From CAKOSP01 sp964549115 (GTDB lineage: Bacteria; Bacillota_I; Bacilli_A; RF39; UBA660), in the NCBI GenBank assembly GCA_964549115.1, contig CAZJTX010000013.1:1-24659 (forward strand): a stretch of DNA of 24,659 nucleotides, in the 5' to 3' direction. The translations under genes and the position numbers were made by a program. The notes below the pieces were generated by a model. The model did no database searches and was not told the DNA's origin. It was given only the letters and a program-made list of their open reading frames with translations. Positions 1-6,955 of this stretch are shown one piece after another (the first letter of the stretch is position 1; each line of letters begins with the position of its first letter).

Positions 1-1143
1 TAAACCAGATGTTTCTGGTTTTGATATAACAAATTATGAGGGAGTAATAAAAATAGCCGAAGAGTACTCCATATCAACAACATCTACCACCACTGGAACA
101 GAGCAAGATTGGGAAGCGACAGTTACAATAAGAAACCTAGAAGCTAATCAAAATCAATTAGCGGGAAATCAATTAAGTGCTCAATTTGTGTTATCCAGTG
201 ACGAAATTGAACATTTTTGGTTTAGAGATTTGATATTGGCTAATAATTTGGGTAAAACTCACATAGAACAAAAATCCCACGCATTTAATATTGTATCAAC
301 AACAAACGACGGTATGTATGCAATGGAAGATGACTATGGAACAAGTTATTATTTTAGAGGGGCAATAGATAATAACTGGGTCAAGTTTGCTGATTATTAT
401 TGGAGAATAGTTCGTATAAATGGAAATGGTTCGGTAAAATTAATATATACAGGAACAACAGCTCCAACAGAGGAAGAAAAGATAGTAATGACGGTACTGA
501 AACCCAAATAGGCCAAATTGGGTTTAATCCATTAAGTAACAAAGGTGAATATGTAGGTTATATGTATGTAATAGGTGAGCATAGAGGACACGAAACAAGT
601 AGCACAATAAAAACATTTATAGATAACTGGTATGTAACTAACTTACTAAATTATAAAGAATATTTAAGTGACTTTGTAGTGTGTAGCGATAGAGGTTTTT
701 CGTCTGATGACTGGGTACCAATAGGTTTACCCAATGCGGAAAAGTACTCAGACGTATACTATAGACTAAGAACAACAAATAAACCACAACTAATATGTTC
801 AGCCAAGGAAGATGCCTATACAGTGTCAGATACAGAAGTGGGAAATGGTGAATTAACATATCCAATAGGTCTTTTAACTGCAGATGAAGCTCATTTAGTA
901 GGAGGTTATAATTTTGGTAATGACTCTTATTACTTATATACAAATCAAAAATATTATTTGGCCTCACCACTTTATGTTAACACTCTCAGTACTTATGTAT
1001 TCGCCGTGAATGGTTTAGGCCGTGTGGAAAGCAGCAATACGACTTATTTACAGGACGTACGACCAGTTATATCTCTTTCTCCAATGGTATCTGTATCAGG
1101 AACAGGGCACTGGGACGACCCATATATAGTACATACTGATTAA
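1..1143 (+). pseudogene. Frameshifted 3' part of a surface-protein gene (paralogue of 6956-8518)
   Basis: The reading frame is open from base 2 at the window edge and stops at the TAG at 509-511. Homology to the intact paralogue at 6956-8518 continues in the -1 frame to the TAA at 1141-1143. Up to the conserved VKLIYTG block (about 460) the first frame matches; from EYVGYMY, EHRGH, LSDFVVC, PIGLLTADEA to VRPVI and DPYIV the second matches. Restoring one base near 490-493 gives exactly the paralogue's 20 codons between its VM and YIGYMY, so one base has been lost here (or in assembly). The start lies outside the window. The family is not one I can name: an extracellular protein with a C-terminal domain resembling the DUF6273/C-type-lectin-like class (inference). 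No canonical X-XXY-YYZ slippery site lies at the junction. Confidence 0.8.
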
Positions 1144-1149
1144 AAGTGA

Positions 1150-1177
1150 TTGATTTTATAAAATCATATGTTATAAT
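1150..1177 (+). promoter_or_regulatory. Sigma-A promoter for secE-nusG
   Basis: TTGATT (1150-1155), a 16-base spacer, then TATAAT (1172-1177) preceded by TG at 1169-1170, making an extended -10. The predicted start site is near 1184, just upstream of the hairpin at 1186-1205. It starts only a few bases after the TAA of the broken surface gene, so secE does not depend on read-through from it. Confidence 0.75.
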
Positions 1178-1185
1178 GTATATAG

Positions 1186-1207
1186 AAAAACACAGAGGTG
1201 TTTTTTT
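1186..1207 (+). terminator. Short hairpin with T-tract between the secE promoter and its RBS
   Basis: Arms AAAAACAC (1186-1193) and GTGTTTTT (1198-1205) enclose the loop AGAG and run into more Ts. It has the shape of a weak intrinsic terminator, with only two G-C pairs. It may end transcripts of the upstream surface gene. Because it sits at the very 5' end of the predicted secE mRNA, it could also be a 5' stabilising stem. Confidence 0.45.
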
Positions 1208-1221
1208 ATATGGAGGTTTTT

Positions 1222-1410
1222 ATGAAAAATAAAAAATCTAAAAAAGAATCATTTGCATCAGGTGTTAAAAAAGAACTTAAATTAGTTAAATGGCCTACTT
1301 TAAAAGAAGTAGCAAAGTATTCTCTTGCTACAGTTATATTTTCTTTATTCTTAGCAGGATTCTTCTTATTAGTAGACTTTGTAATGTCATTAATAAAGGG
1401 GGCATTCTAA
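1222..1410 (+). CDS. secE: SecE, preprotein translocase subunit
   Basis: A 62-residue protein of the single-helix SecE type usual in Bacilli. It clamps and stabilises SecY in the SecYEG channel. A basic, Lys-rich N-terminus is followed by the conserved amphipathic stretch FASGVKKELKLVKWPTLKEV (the W-P core of the family), then one transmembrane segment around residues 36-58. The ATG at 1222 is chosen over an upstream GTG at 1198 because GGAGG (1212-1216) stands five bases before it and the upstream codons fall in a hairpin. nusG follows after one base, the standard secE-nusG pair. No rpmG gene is visible just upstream; a surface-protein remnant sits there instead. Confidence 0.95.
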   Translation: MKNKKSKKESFASGVKKELKLVKWPTLKEVAKYSLATVIFSLFLAGFFLLVDFVMSLIKGAF

Positions 1411-1411
1411 T

Positions 1412-1951
1412 ATGGAAACAGAAAAATTATGGTATGTAGTTAATACATATTCAGGACACGAAACTAAAGTTAAAGAAAAATTAGATATGCGTACTGAATC
1501 TATGGGTATGCAAGATTTTATCTTTAGAACAATTGTGCCCGAGTCAACTGTTATAGAAATAAAAGACGGAGTTAAAAAAGAGAAACTTAAAAAAATGTTT
1601 CCGGGTTATGTATTAGTAGAAATGATTATGTCAGATGAAGCTTGGTATGTAGTTAGAAATACCCCTGGTGTAACAGGATTTATTGGATCAAGTGGTAAAG
1701 GTGCTAAACCTACACCATTAATGCCAGATGAAATAGATAGAATATTATCTAATATGGGTATGATGAGAACTGATGCTGAAAAAGAACTAGAAATAGGAGA
1801 TAAAGTAAGTATTATTAATGGTCCATTTAGTGGCATGATGGGTAAAGTTGAAGCAATTGACTTGGAAAATGCAAGATTAAATATAGTAATAGATTTATTT
1901 GGTCAAGAAACAACAGTTGATGTTGAAGTATTCCAAGTAAGTAAGGTATAA
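1412..1951 (+). CDS. nusG: NusG, transcription elongation/termination factor
   Basis: A 179-residue protein of normal length. The N-terminal NGN domain (about residues 5-105) contains WYVVNTYSGHE, the conserved FPGYVLVEM core and VRNTPGVTGFIG. A C-terminal KOW domain (about 125-178) contains IGDKVSIINGPFSGMMGKV. NusG binds RNA polymerase at the clamp helices and affects pausing, Rho action and coupling to ribosomes. The ATG lies one base after the secE stop, with an AAAGGGGG ribosome site inside the secE tail. It is followed at once by a terminator. The usual downstream rplK-rplA genes are absent, and the next genes run the opposite way. Confidence 0.97.
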   Translation: METEKLWYVVNTYSGHETKVKEKLDMRTESMGMQDFIFRTIVPESTVIEIKDGVKKEKLKKMFPGYVLVEMIMSDEAWYVVRNTPGVTGFIGSSGKGAKPTPLMPDEIDRILSNMGMMRTDAEKELEIGDKVSIINGPFSGMMGKVEAIDLENARLNIVIDLFGQETTVDVEVFQVSKV

Positions 1952-1979
1952 AAAAAAGAAGTGTTAAACTTCTTTTTTT
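1951..1979. terminator. Bidirectional terminator between nusG and the 1964-2461 gene
   Basis: A perfect 12-bp stem (1951-1962 with 1968-1979) and a five-base loop. An A-tract on one side and a T-tract on the other make it work in both directions. The reverse-strand gene's stop codon (1964-1966) lies in the loop and the nusG TAA touches the left arm. Confidence 0.85.
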
Positions 1980-2461
1980 ATGTATATAAATTGTTCTAAC
2001 CATGATTTAAAATCATTAACGGATGTATAATATTTAGTATCTTCATCTTCATTGGCGTCTAAATATGCAACAACTTTACCATCTTTATAAATACTTATAG
2101 ATGGATAATATTTAATACATGTTTCTAATTCAGTCTCTTCTATTTCAGAAAATTGAATTTTTAAGAAACTTAAATCATATTTTTTCACAAAATCATATAA
2201 TATAATATTAAATTTATCTGATGCAAAACACATTGGTTGATATATAAATAATAAAAAACTTTCTTTATTATTTTCTTTTTTTATTAAATCCTCTTTTGTA
2301 ATTTCTACAATTCTATTACTATTATAGTATTTATCGTCTACATGAAATAATTCGTGAGTATTAGTATCTTTATTTATTAAGAATACTGCTAATACTGTTA
2401 TTACTATAACTATTGGTATGATTAATAATAAAAGATGTTTATTCTTCAATTTATACCTCAT
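1964..2461 (-). CDS. Membrane-anchored thioredoxin-like protein with a CxxS site
   Basis: 165 residues. One N-terminal transmembrane helix (about 9-29) is followed by an extracytoplasmic thioredoxin-like domain. SFLLFIYQPMCFAS (about 68-81) matches the beta-strand plus active-site turn of thioredoxins, but the second cysteine is Ser: C78-F-A-S81. The later YPSISIYKDGK (119-128) fits the cis-Pro segment, with P120. A further cysteine, C115, lies just before it. The start overlaps the 3' end of the upstream lipoprotein gene by 11 bases, so the two are probably translationally coupled. The CxxS form suggests a monothiol mechanism (isomerase, glutathionylation-like exchange or a redox sensor) rather than dithiol oxidation; this is inference. 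Fold assignment is by motif only. Confidence 0.72.
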   Translation of the reverse strand: MRYKLKNKHLLLLIIPIVIVITVLAVFLINKDTNTHELFHVDDKYYNSNRIVEITKEDLIKKENNKESFLLFIYQPMCFASDKFNIILYDFVKKYDLSFLKIQFSEIEETELETCIKYYPSISIYKDGKVVAYLDANEDEDTKYYTSVNDFKSWLEQFIYIKKEV

Positions 2462-3104
2462 TAAAGTAATCGAAATTTATATCATGTAATGTAATTTTCC
2501 AAAAATCGTAATGATCTTTACCATCAATTGTTCTTTTTACTTGTACATTGTGATCACCTTTATATGACCAATGAGCTCCTACAACATAAATTGTGTCAGC
2601 ATCCCATCCTAGTTTAACTAACATGTTTTTCATCATACCTGAGTAGCCGCCGCCACCACATAGTAAGAAAATATATTTGTCTTTTGGAAAATAAAATTCT
2701 AAATATTCCATTGATTCTTTGTAATTAGCAGTATATGTATCTTCTTCCTCATCATAAGTAAATAAAGTTTTACCAGAATAAGTTTCTCCAACTTCCTCTG
2801 GAAGACCTGTAACATTTACTACTTTAGGAAAAGGTATAGCTTCAAATCCTTCTATAGTTCCAGATAAGTATGAATCTCCACCAATTTTAGAATAATCAGC
2901 TTCGTCTACTAAGTCTCTCATATCTCTATAGACAGAATCTTCTCTAAATAAATATTTATCAATAGTTTCTTCATTGATATTTTTATCTATTCCTAGTTCT
3001 CCCCTAAATCCGCTCGCCACCTCTGGTTTGGGTAATTTGGGTAATTTTTTAGTACAACCTACTACCAATAACAAAGCAACAAATAACAATCCTATTTTTT
3101 TCAT
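2451..3104 (-). CDS. Lipoprotein with rhodanese-like domain
   Basis: 217 residues. A signal peptide ends in the lipobox LVVGC, so Cys17 should be lipidated and the protein held on the outer face of the membrane. The rest resembles a single rhodanese domain: DSYLSGTIEGFEAIPFPKV (78-94) fits the G.I.GA.NIPF strand-loop, and YIFLLCGGGGYSG (144-156) fits the active-site strand and loop, with Cys149 as the likely persulfide-carrying residue. MLVKLGW and DTIYVVGAHWSYKG match the following helix and the GG.W segment. The ATG has a TCCTCC-complement ribosome site at 3111-3116. It is first in a two-gene operon with a thioredoxin-like protein, which suggests extracellular sulfur or thiol redox work. 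Substrate unknown. Confidence 0.72.
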   Translation of the reverse strand: MKKIGLLFVALLLVVGCTKKLPKLPKPEVASGFRGELGIDKNINEETIDKYLFREDSVYRDMRDLVDEADYSKIGGDSYLSGTIEGFEAIPFPKVVNVTGLPEEVGETYSGKTLFTYDEEEDTYTANYKESMEYLEFYFPKDKYIFLLCGGGGYSGMMKNMLVKLGWDADTIYVVGAHWSYKGDHNVQVKRTIDGKDHYDFWKITLHDINFDYFNEV

Positions 3105-3123
3105 AAAATTTCCTCCTAATTAA

Positions 3124-3151
3124 ATTATAAATTATATTCATAATTTATCAA
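3124..3151 (-). promoter_or_regulatory. Promoter of the rhodanese/thioredoxin-like operon
   Basis: Read on the reverse strand: TTGATA (complement of 3146-3151), 16-base spacer, TATAAT (complement of 3124-3129). The tandem repeats at 3152-3193 directly abut the -35 on its upstream side. Confidence 0.7.
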
Positions 3152-3193
3152 TAAACTATTGGTTGAATTAACTAAACTGTTGGTTGAGTTAAT
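3152..3193. repeat. Two 21-bp tandem direct repeats upstream of the -35
   Basis: Units 3152-3172 and 3173-3193 agree at 18 of 21 positions (core TTGGTTGARTTAA). A 21-base period puts the two copies on the same face of the helix. They adjoin the -35 of the lipoprotein promoter, as binding sites for a dimeric activator often do. An 8-bp inverted repeat (AATTAACT 3166-3173 / AGTTAATT 3187-3194) overlaps them. The outer end coincides with the stop codon of the permease gene. Confidence 0.7.
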
Positions 3194-6141
3194 TATTCAG
3201 TTATTTTTAGAGATTCAATCATATCTATTTCTTTTAAAGTTTTATGTATTATAAATTGTACTATTAGTGCAAAAACTAATGTTATTGCCGCGGATAATAT
3301 AAAACTCATAGGTTTAATTGTTTTTAAAAACATTATATTATCTGTCTCAGCCGTAGTCATAATATATTTGTGTAAAACATTACCAAGTAATAAGCCACCT
3401 AATATTCCTAATACGGTTAAAAAGAAAGTTTCTCTAAAAACATATATAGAAATTTCTCTATTATAAAAACCTAATACTTTAAATGTAGCTATTTCTCTTT
3501 TTCTTTCACTTATATTTATTATTGTTAAATTATATAACACTATAAATGCTAAGAATGCTGCAAAAACTACGATCATTACGATAATTTGATTTAAACCGTG
3601 TATAAAGCTATTAAATGTTTTAACTACATCTTTAATGTAATTAGCGGTTAAAATATCATGTTTATTTAAATCTATATTGTTGCTTAATTCGCCGTTTGCT
3701 ATAACTATGTTATATTTTGCATTTTCCCCAAATACACTTTTGTAATAATCTTCACTTATATATATATAATGAGATACATAATTAGTAACAATATCTTCTA
3801 CATACATATAAAATAGTTCATTATCGCTATTTCTAATGCTAAATAAATCACCTTTTTGGATATTTAGCCAATCGGCGAATTGTTTGGTAACGACGGCGCC
3901 TTTATTAGGTATACTTATTTTTTTATTACTTATAACACTTGTAAGAGTTACGTAATTATTAAAGTTATTTATATTTTTAGGAACTGTTAAGTATACTTCT
4001 TCAGTTTTGTCTTTAAAATGAAATTTAAATGCATTTTGTTTTATTAACTCTGGATTAACAATTTCATTATCTTTAAAAAACTTAGTTAGTTTAGGATTCA
4101 GTGTATAATCTTCATCTTTTAATATATACATAGCATCATACTTAATAATGTTTTCATATTGTAATTTAGATATTGTGTTAATACTGTCATTAATACCCAT
4201 TCCCGCAATTAGTAATGCCATACATCCGGCTACTCCAATTGTTGTCATTATTATTCTTTTTTTGTATCTAAATAAGTTTCTGGCAGTAGTCTGATTTAAA
4301 AAGCTTAATTTACTCCAAAACCACGTTAATCTTTCTAAAAAGATTTTTTTACCAACTTTAGGTGATTTAGGTCTAAGTAATGAAGCTGGAGCGTGTTTTA
4401 ATTCTTTTAAACTAGATACTATAGTTACTAACACCATTAAAGTGATTGTTAAAGTAATAACAAGTGAAAACGGTAGGGGACTTACTATAGTTATTAATCT
4501 AGGAACATAATACCTAGCTAAGAATACAGAATATATTATTTTAGGTATTAAAACATAACCAATAGTTAGGCCAATTAATAAACCAATTAAACCTGCAGTT
4601 AAAACATAAAATAAGTAACTAAATATAATATGAGTTTTACTATATCCATTTGATAGTAATATACCCATCTCAGTTCTTTCTTCTTCGACTAATCTAGATA
4701 ATGTATTAGATACCATTAAAGTAACGACTAAGATGAAAAAAATGGGTAAAACCTTAGCAATAGAGTCAACTTTGACAATGTCGTCTTTATAAGAACTGTA
4801 TCCACTATTATCAGTACGATCTAATAAATACCATTTCGGTTTTTCTAGAGTTTCTAATTTTTCTTTTTCTTCCTCAATTTTATTAAGAGCTTCTAATTCT
4901 TCTTCTTTAGTTTTATTAAGGCCGTCCTCGTATTCAATTATGCCTTCATATATTTTTAATTTTTCTTCATCAAACTTTTCTTTGACATTAATTTTTTGTT
5001 TTTCTATTTCAGTTAATCCTTCATTTATTAAGTTCAAGTTTACACTCAAAGTTTCCAACTCGCTTATGTTTTTTTCGATTAACTTAATGTTTTCATTTAT
5101 TATTGAGTATTCTGGATTGCTTTTATCAAGTGTTGATAAATATTCTTTTAAATTATTAACTTCTTTATTTAAATTAGAAATATAAGGTTCTAATTCTGAT
5201 TCTTTAATATTAAGAAGCTCTAAAGTTGTTAATATTTGTTCTTTATTTTCAATTAATTTATTTTCCTCGCTTTTAATTTTGTTAAAAGCTTTTGTTTCTT
5301 CTTCACTTATTTTTTTACTGCCATCATCTAATTCTTTTTTAGCTTTATCCAATGTTTTAAAAGCATCATTTATTTCAATTTCTAATTTAATTTCCGCATC
5401 TTTTATTTTAGTAGAGGCTTCTTTTAAAATTTCTTCATATCTAATTGTTTCCCTAATTGGTTTTAATTTTTCTAGTTCTATTTTACTGTTTTCTAATTCA
5501 TATTCATATTCTTCATAATATGAGCTTAACTCTTTAGTGTTTTCTGCTTCTAAATAAATTTCTGTATAATAATCCATATCAAAGTTTTCTTTATTTAAAA
5601 ATACAAAAGAAGTTAACTTTCCGTTTCCTATATTAGATATACCTTTGTCTTCTCTTATATAAAGAGGGGAAGTAATTAATCCAACAACTTTACATTTACT
5701 AGTTTTAATATATTCATTGTTATACTTTACTTGATCTCCAATTTTAAAATAATCAAAATCACCCACACATTCAGTTTGGTCTTTTGGCATTCGACCTTTA
5801 GTTAATACAACGTTGTTCATTTCCTTTTCCAAGGCATGGATTCTGATTGAATCTCCCTTATGTAATATATCAACTGAGTACGATGGTACAACTTTTTTAA
5901 TATAGTCTAATTCTTTTAGGGCTTGAACGTCACCTTTGGTTAGCCCATATGTAGAAATTATTTTATAATCCATTAAGTTATTGTCATCATAATATTTATC
6001 CGTTGTGTAAAGCATACCCGCAGTAGATTCATATAATCCCATAAAAACACTAACACCTAAAGCAATTATTAAAATTATTGATATATATCTACCAACATTT
6101 TTATAAGTTTTTTTAATAGAGTTTTTAAGAAGGTATCTCAT
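3193..6141 (-). CDS. FtsX-like ABC transporter permease with extracytoplasmic coiled coil
   Basis: 982 residues. The layout is transmembrane helix 1 (about 18-38), an extracytoplasmic region, a long Lys/Glu-rich coiled coil (about 195-435), an FtsX-type domain with three helices (about 455-575, containing TLSRLVEEERTEMGILLSNGYS), another helix near 625, a second extracytoplasmic domain, and a final FtsX domain (about 845-975, with ISERKREIATFKVLGFY). The duplicated FtsX module is typical of MacB/YvrN-like mechanotransmission exporters. The ATG at 6141 is preferred to a TTG two codons earlier: it forms a TAATG overlap with the ATPase stop and has a GGAG just upstream. Substrate unknown; peptides, antibiotics or lipids are possible. 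No two-component genes are adjacent. Confidence 0.9.
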   Translation of the reverse strand: MRYLLKNSIKKTYKNVGRYISIILIIALGVSVFMGLYESTAGMLYTTDKYYDDNNLMDYKIISTYGLTKGDVQALKELDYIKKVVPSYSVDILHKGDSIRIHALEKEMNNVVLTKGRMPKDQTECVGDFDYFKIGDQVKYNNEYIKTSKCKVVGLITSPLYIREDKGISNIGNGKLTSFVFLNKENFDMDYYTEIYLEAENTKELSSYYEEYEYELENSKIELEKLKPIRETIRYEEILKEASTKIKDAEIKLEIEINDAFKTLDKAKKELDDGSKKISEEETKAFNKIKSEENKLIENKEQILTTLELLNIKESELEPYISNLNKEVNNLKEYLSTLDKSNPEYSIINENIKLIEKNISELETLSVNLNLINEGLTEIEKQKINVKEKFDEEKLKIYEGIIEYEDGLNKTKEEELEALNKIEEEKEKLETLEKPKWYLLDRTDNSGYSSYKDDIVKVDSIAKVLPIFFILVVTLMVSNTLSRLVEEERTEMGILLSNGYSKTHIIFSYLFYVLTAGLIGLLIGLTIGYVLIPKIIYSVFLARYYVPRLITIVSPLPFSLVITLTITLMVLVTIVSSLKELKHAPASLLRPKSPKVGKKIFLERLTWFWSKLSFLNQTTARNLFRYKKRIIMTTIGVAGCMALLIAGMGINDSINTISKLQYENIIKYDAMYILKDEDYTLNPKLTKFFKDNEIVNPELIKQNAFKFHFKDKTEEVYLTVPKNINNFNNYVTLTSVISNKKISIPNKGAVVTKQFADWLNIQKGDLFSIRNSDNELFYMYVEDIVTNYVSHYIYISEDYYKSVFGENAKYNIVIANGELSNNIDLNKHDILTANYIKDVVKTFNSFIHGLNQIIVMIVVFAAFLAFIVLYNLTIINISERKREIATFKVLGFYNREISIYVFRETFFLTVLGILGGLLLGNVLHKYIMTTAETDNIMFLKTIKPMSFILSAAITLVFALIVQFIIHKTLKEIDMIESLKITE

Positions 6142-6839
6142 TACCAATTAATCTCCTTAACGTCTAGTGGTTTTTTATTAATTTTAACTTCTTCGACTAA
6201 ACCATTTTTCATCATTACGACTTTATCTGCTATTTTAGCAATTGTACTATTATGAGTTACTATTATTACTGTCATATTATATTTTTTACTAGTGTTTTTT
6301 AATGTTTCTAATACTTTTTGACCGGTTACAGAATCAAGAGCTCCGGTTGGCTCATCACATAGTAATAACTTTGGCTTTTTAGCAAGAGCTCTAGCTATAG
6401 CTACTCTTTGTTGTTCTCCGCCTGATAATTGAGAAGGGAAGTTATTAACGCGTCTTTTTAATCCGACACTTTCTAACACTTCTAATGCTGGAATATAATC
6501 TGTTAACAATTGGTTGGATAATTCAATATTTTCTCTTGCGGTTAAATTTTGTACTAAGTTATAGAACTGAAAAACAAACCCAATATCGTTTCTTCGATAT
6601 TTAGTTAATTCTTTTATGTTATATTTAGTAATTTCATTATTATCTACAATGATAGAACCGGAATCCGCAGTATCCATACCACCTAATATATTTAGTATAG
6701 TGGTTTTACCTGCTCCGGAAGGACCTAGTATTACTACAAATTCGCCTTTATTTATTTCAAAGGAAGTTTTTTCCAAAGCGGGAATTATTATATCTCCCAT
6801 TAAATAAGTCTTTTTAACGTTTTTTAATTTAATATACAT
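6141..6839 (-). CDS. ABC transporter ATP-binding protein (LolD/MacB type)
   Basis: 232 residues, the usual length for the ATPase of FtsX-type exporters. Walker A GPSGAGKT (39-46), Q-loop Q91, signature LSGGEQQRVAIARAL (138-152), Walker B LLLCDEPTGALD (158-169) and H-loop H196 are all intact, so the protein should be catalytically active. It powers the permease encoded next, whose ATG overlaps this gene's TAA. The GGTGAT ribosome site lies close to the ATG. Family membership is firm; the exported substrate cannot be read from sequence. Confidence 0.93.
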   Translation of the reverse strand: MYIKLKNVKKTYLMGDIIIPALEKTSFEINKGEFVVILGPSGAGKTTILNILGGMDTADSGSIIVDNNEITKYNIKELTKYRRNDIGFVFQFYNLVQNLTARENIELSNQLLTDYIPALEVLESVGLKRRVNNFPSQLSGGEQQRVAIARALAKKPKLLLCDEPTGALDSVTGQKVLETLKNTSKKYNMTVIIVTHNSTIAKIADKVVMMKNGLVEEVKINKKPLDVKEINW

Positions 6840-6861
6840 ATTATCACCATTATCTGGTTAT

Positions 6862-6867
6862 ATTGTA
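6862..6867 (-). promoter_or_regulatory. Extended -10 promoter for the ABC transporter operon
   Basis: The reverse strand reads TGATACAAT, an extended -10 with TACAAT complementary to 6862-6867. The -35 is weak. The predicted start site is about 15 bases before the ATG at 6839. Confidence 0.45.
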
Positions 6868-6917
6868 TCAAAATAATAAGCGATTATCTATAAAGTGTAA
6901 ACTAAATAAGCAAAGTA

Positions 6918-6946
6918 TTTACTTTTTGTTTTTATATTGGTAGAAT
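6918..6946 (+). promoter_or_regulatory. Promoter of the intact surface-protein gene
   Basis: TTTACT (6918-6923), a 17-base spacer, then TAGAAT (6941-6946). A start six to eight bases later falls at about 6952-6954, only two to four bases before the ATG at 6956. No purine-rich ribosome site lies in between, so a leaderless mRNA is predicted. Confidence 0.55.
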
Positions 6947-6955
6947 TACACATAT

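Noticed and set aside
475..500. Programmed -1 frameshifting in the surface-protein gene
   Set aside because: No X-XXY-YYZ heptamer in the proper phase and no clear downstream pseudoknot; the intact paralogue reads in one frame.
638..970. A 110-residue reverse-strand frame, and similar frames at 8094-8288 and 8365-8571
   Set aside because: They lie opposite the conserved surface-protein coding sequence and have no ribosome site or family features.
4940..5518. Two forward frames opposite the permease coiled coil
   Set aside because: They arise from the Lys/Glu-rich coiled-coil codons read in complement and give Ser/Phe-rich nonsense.
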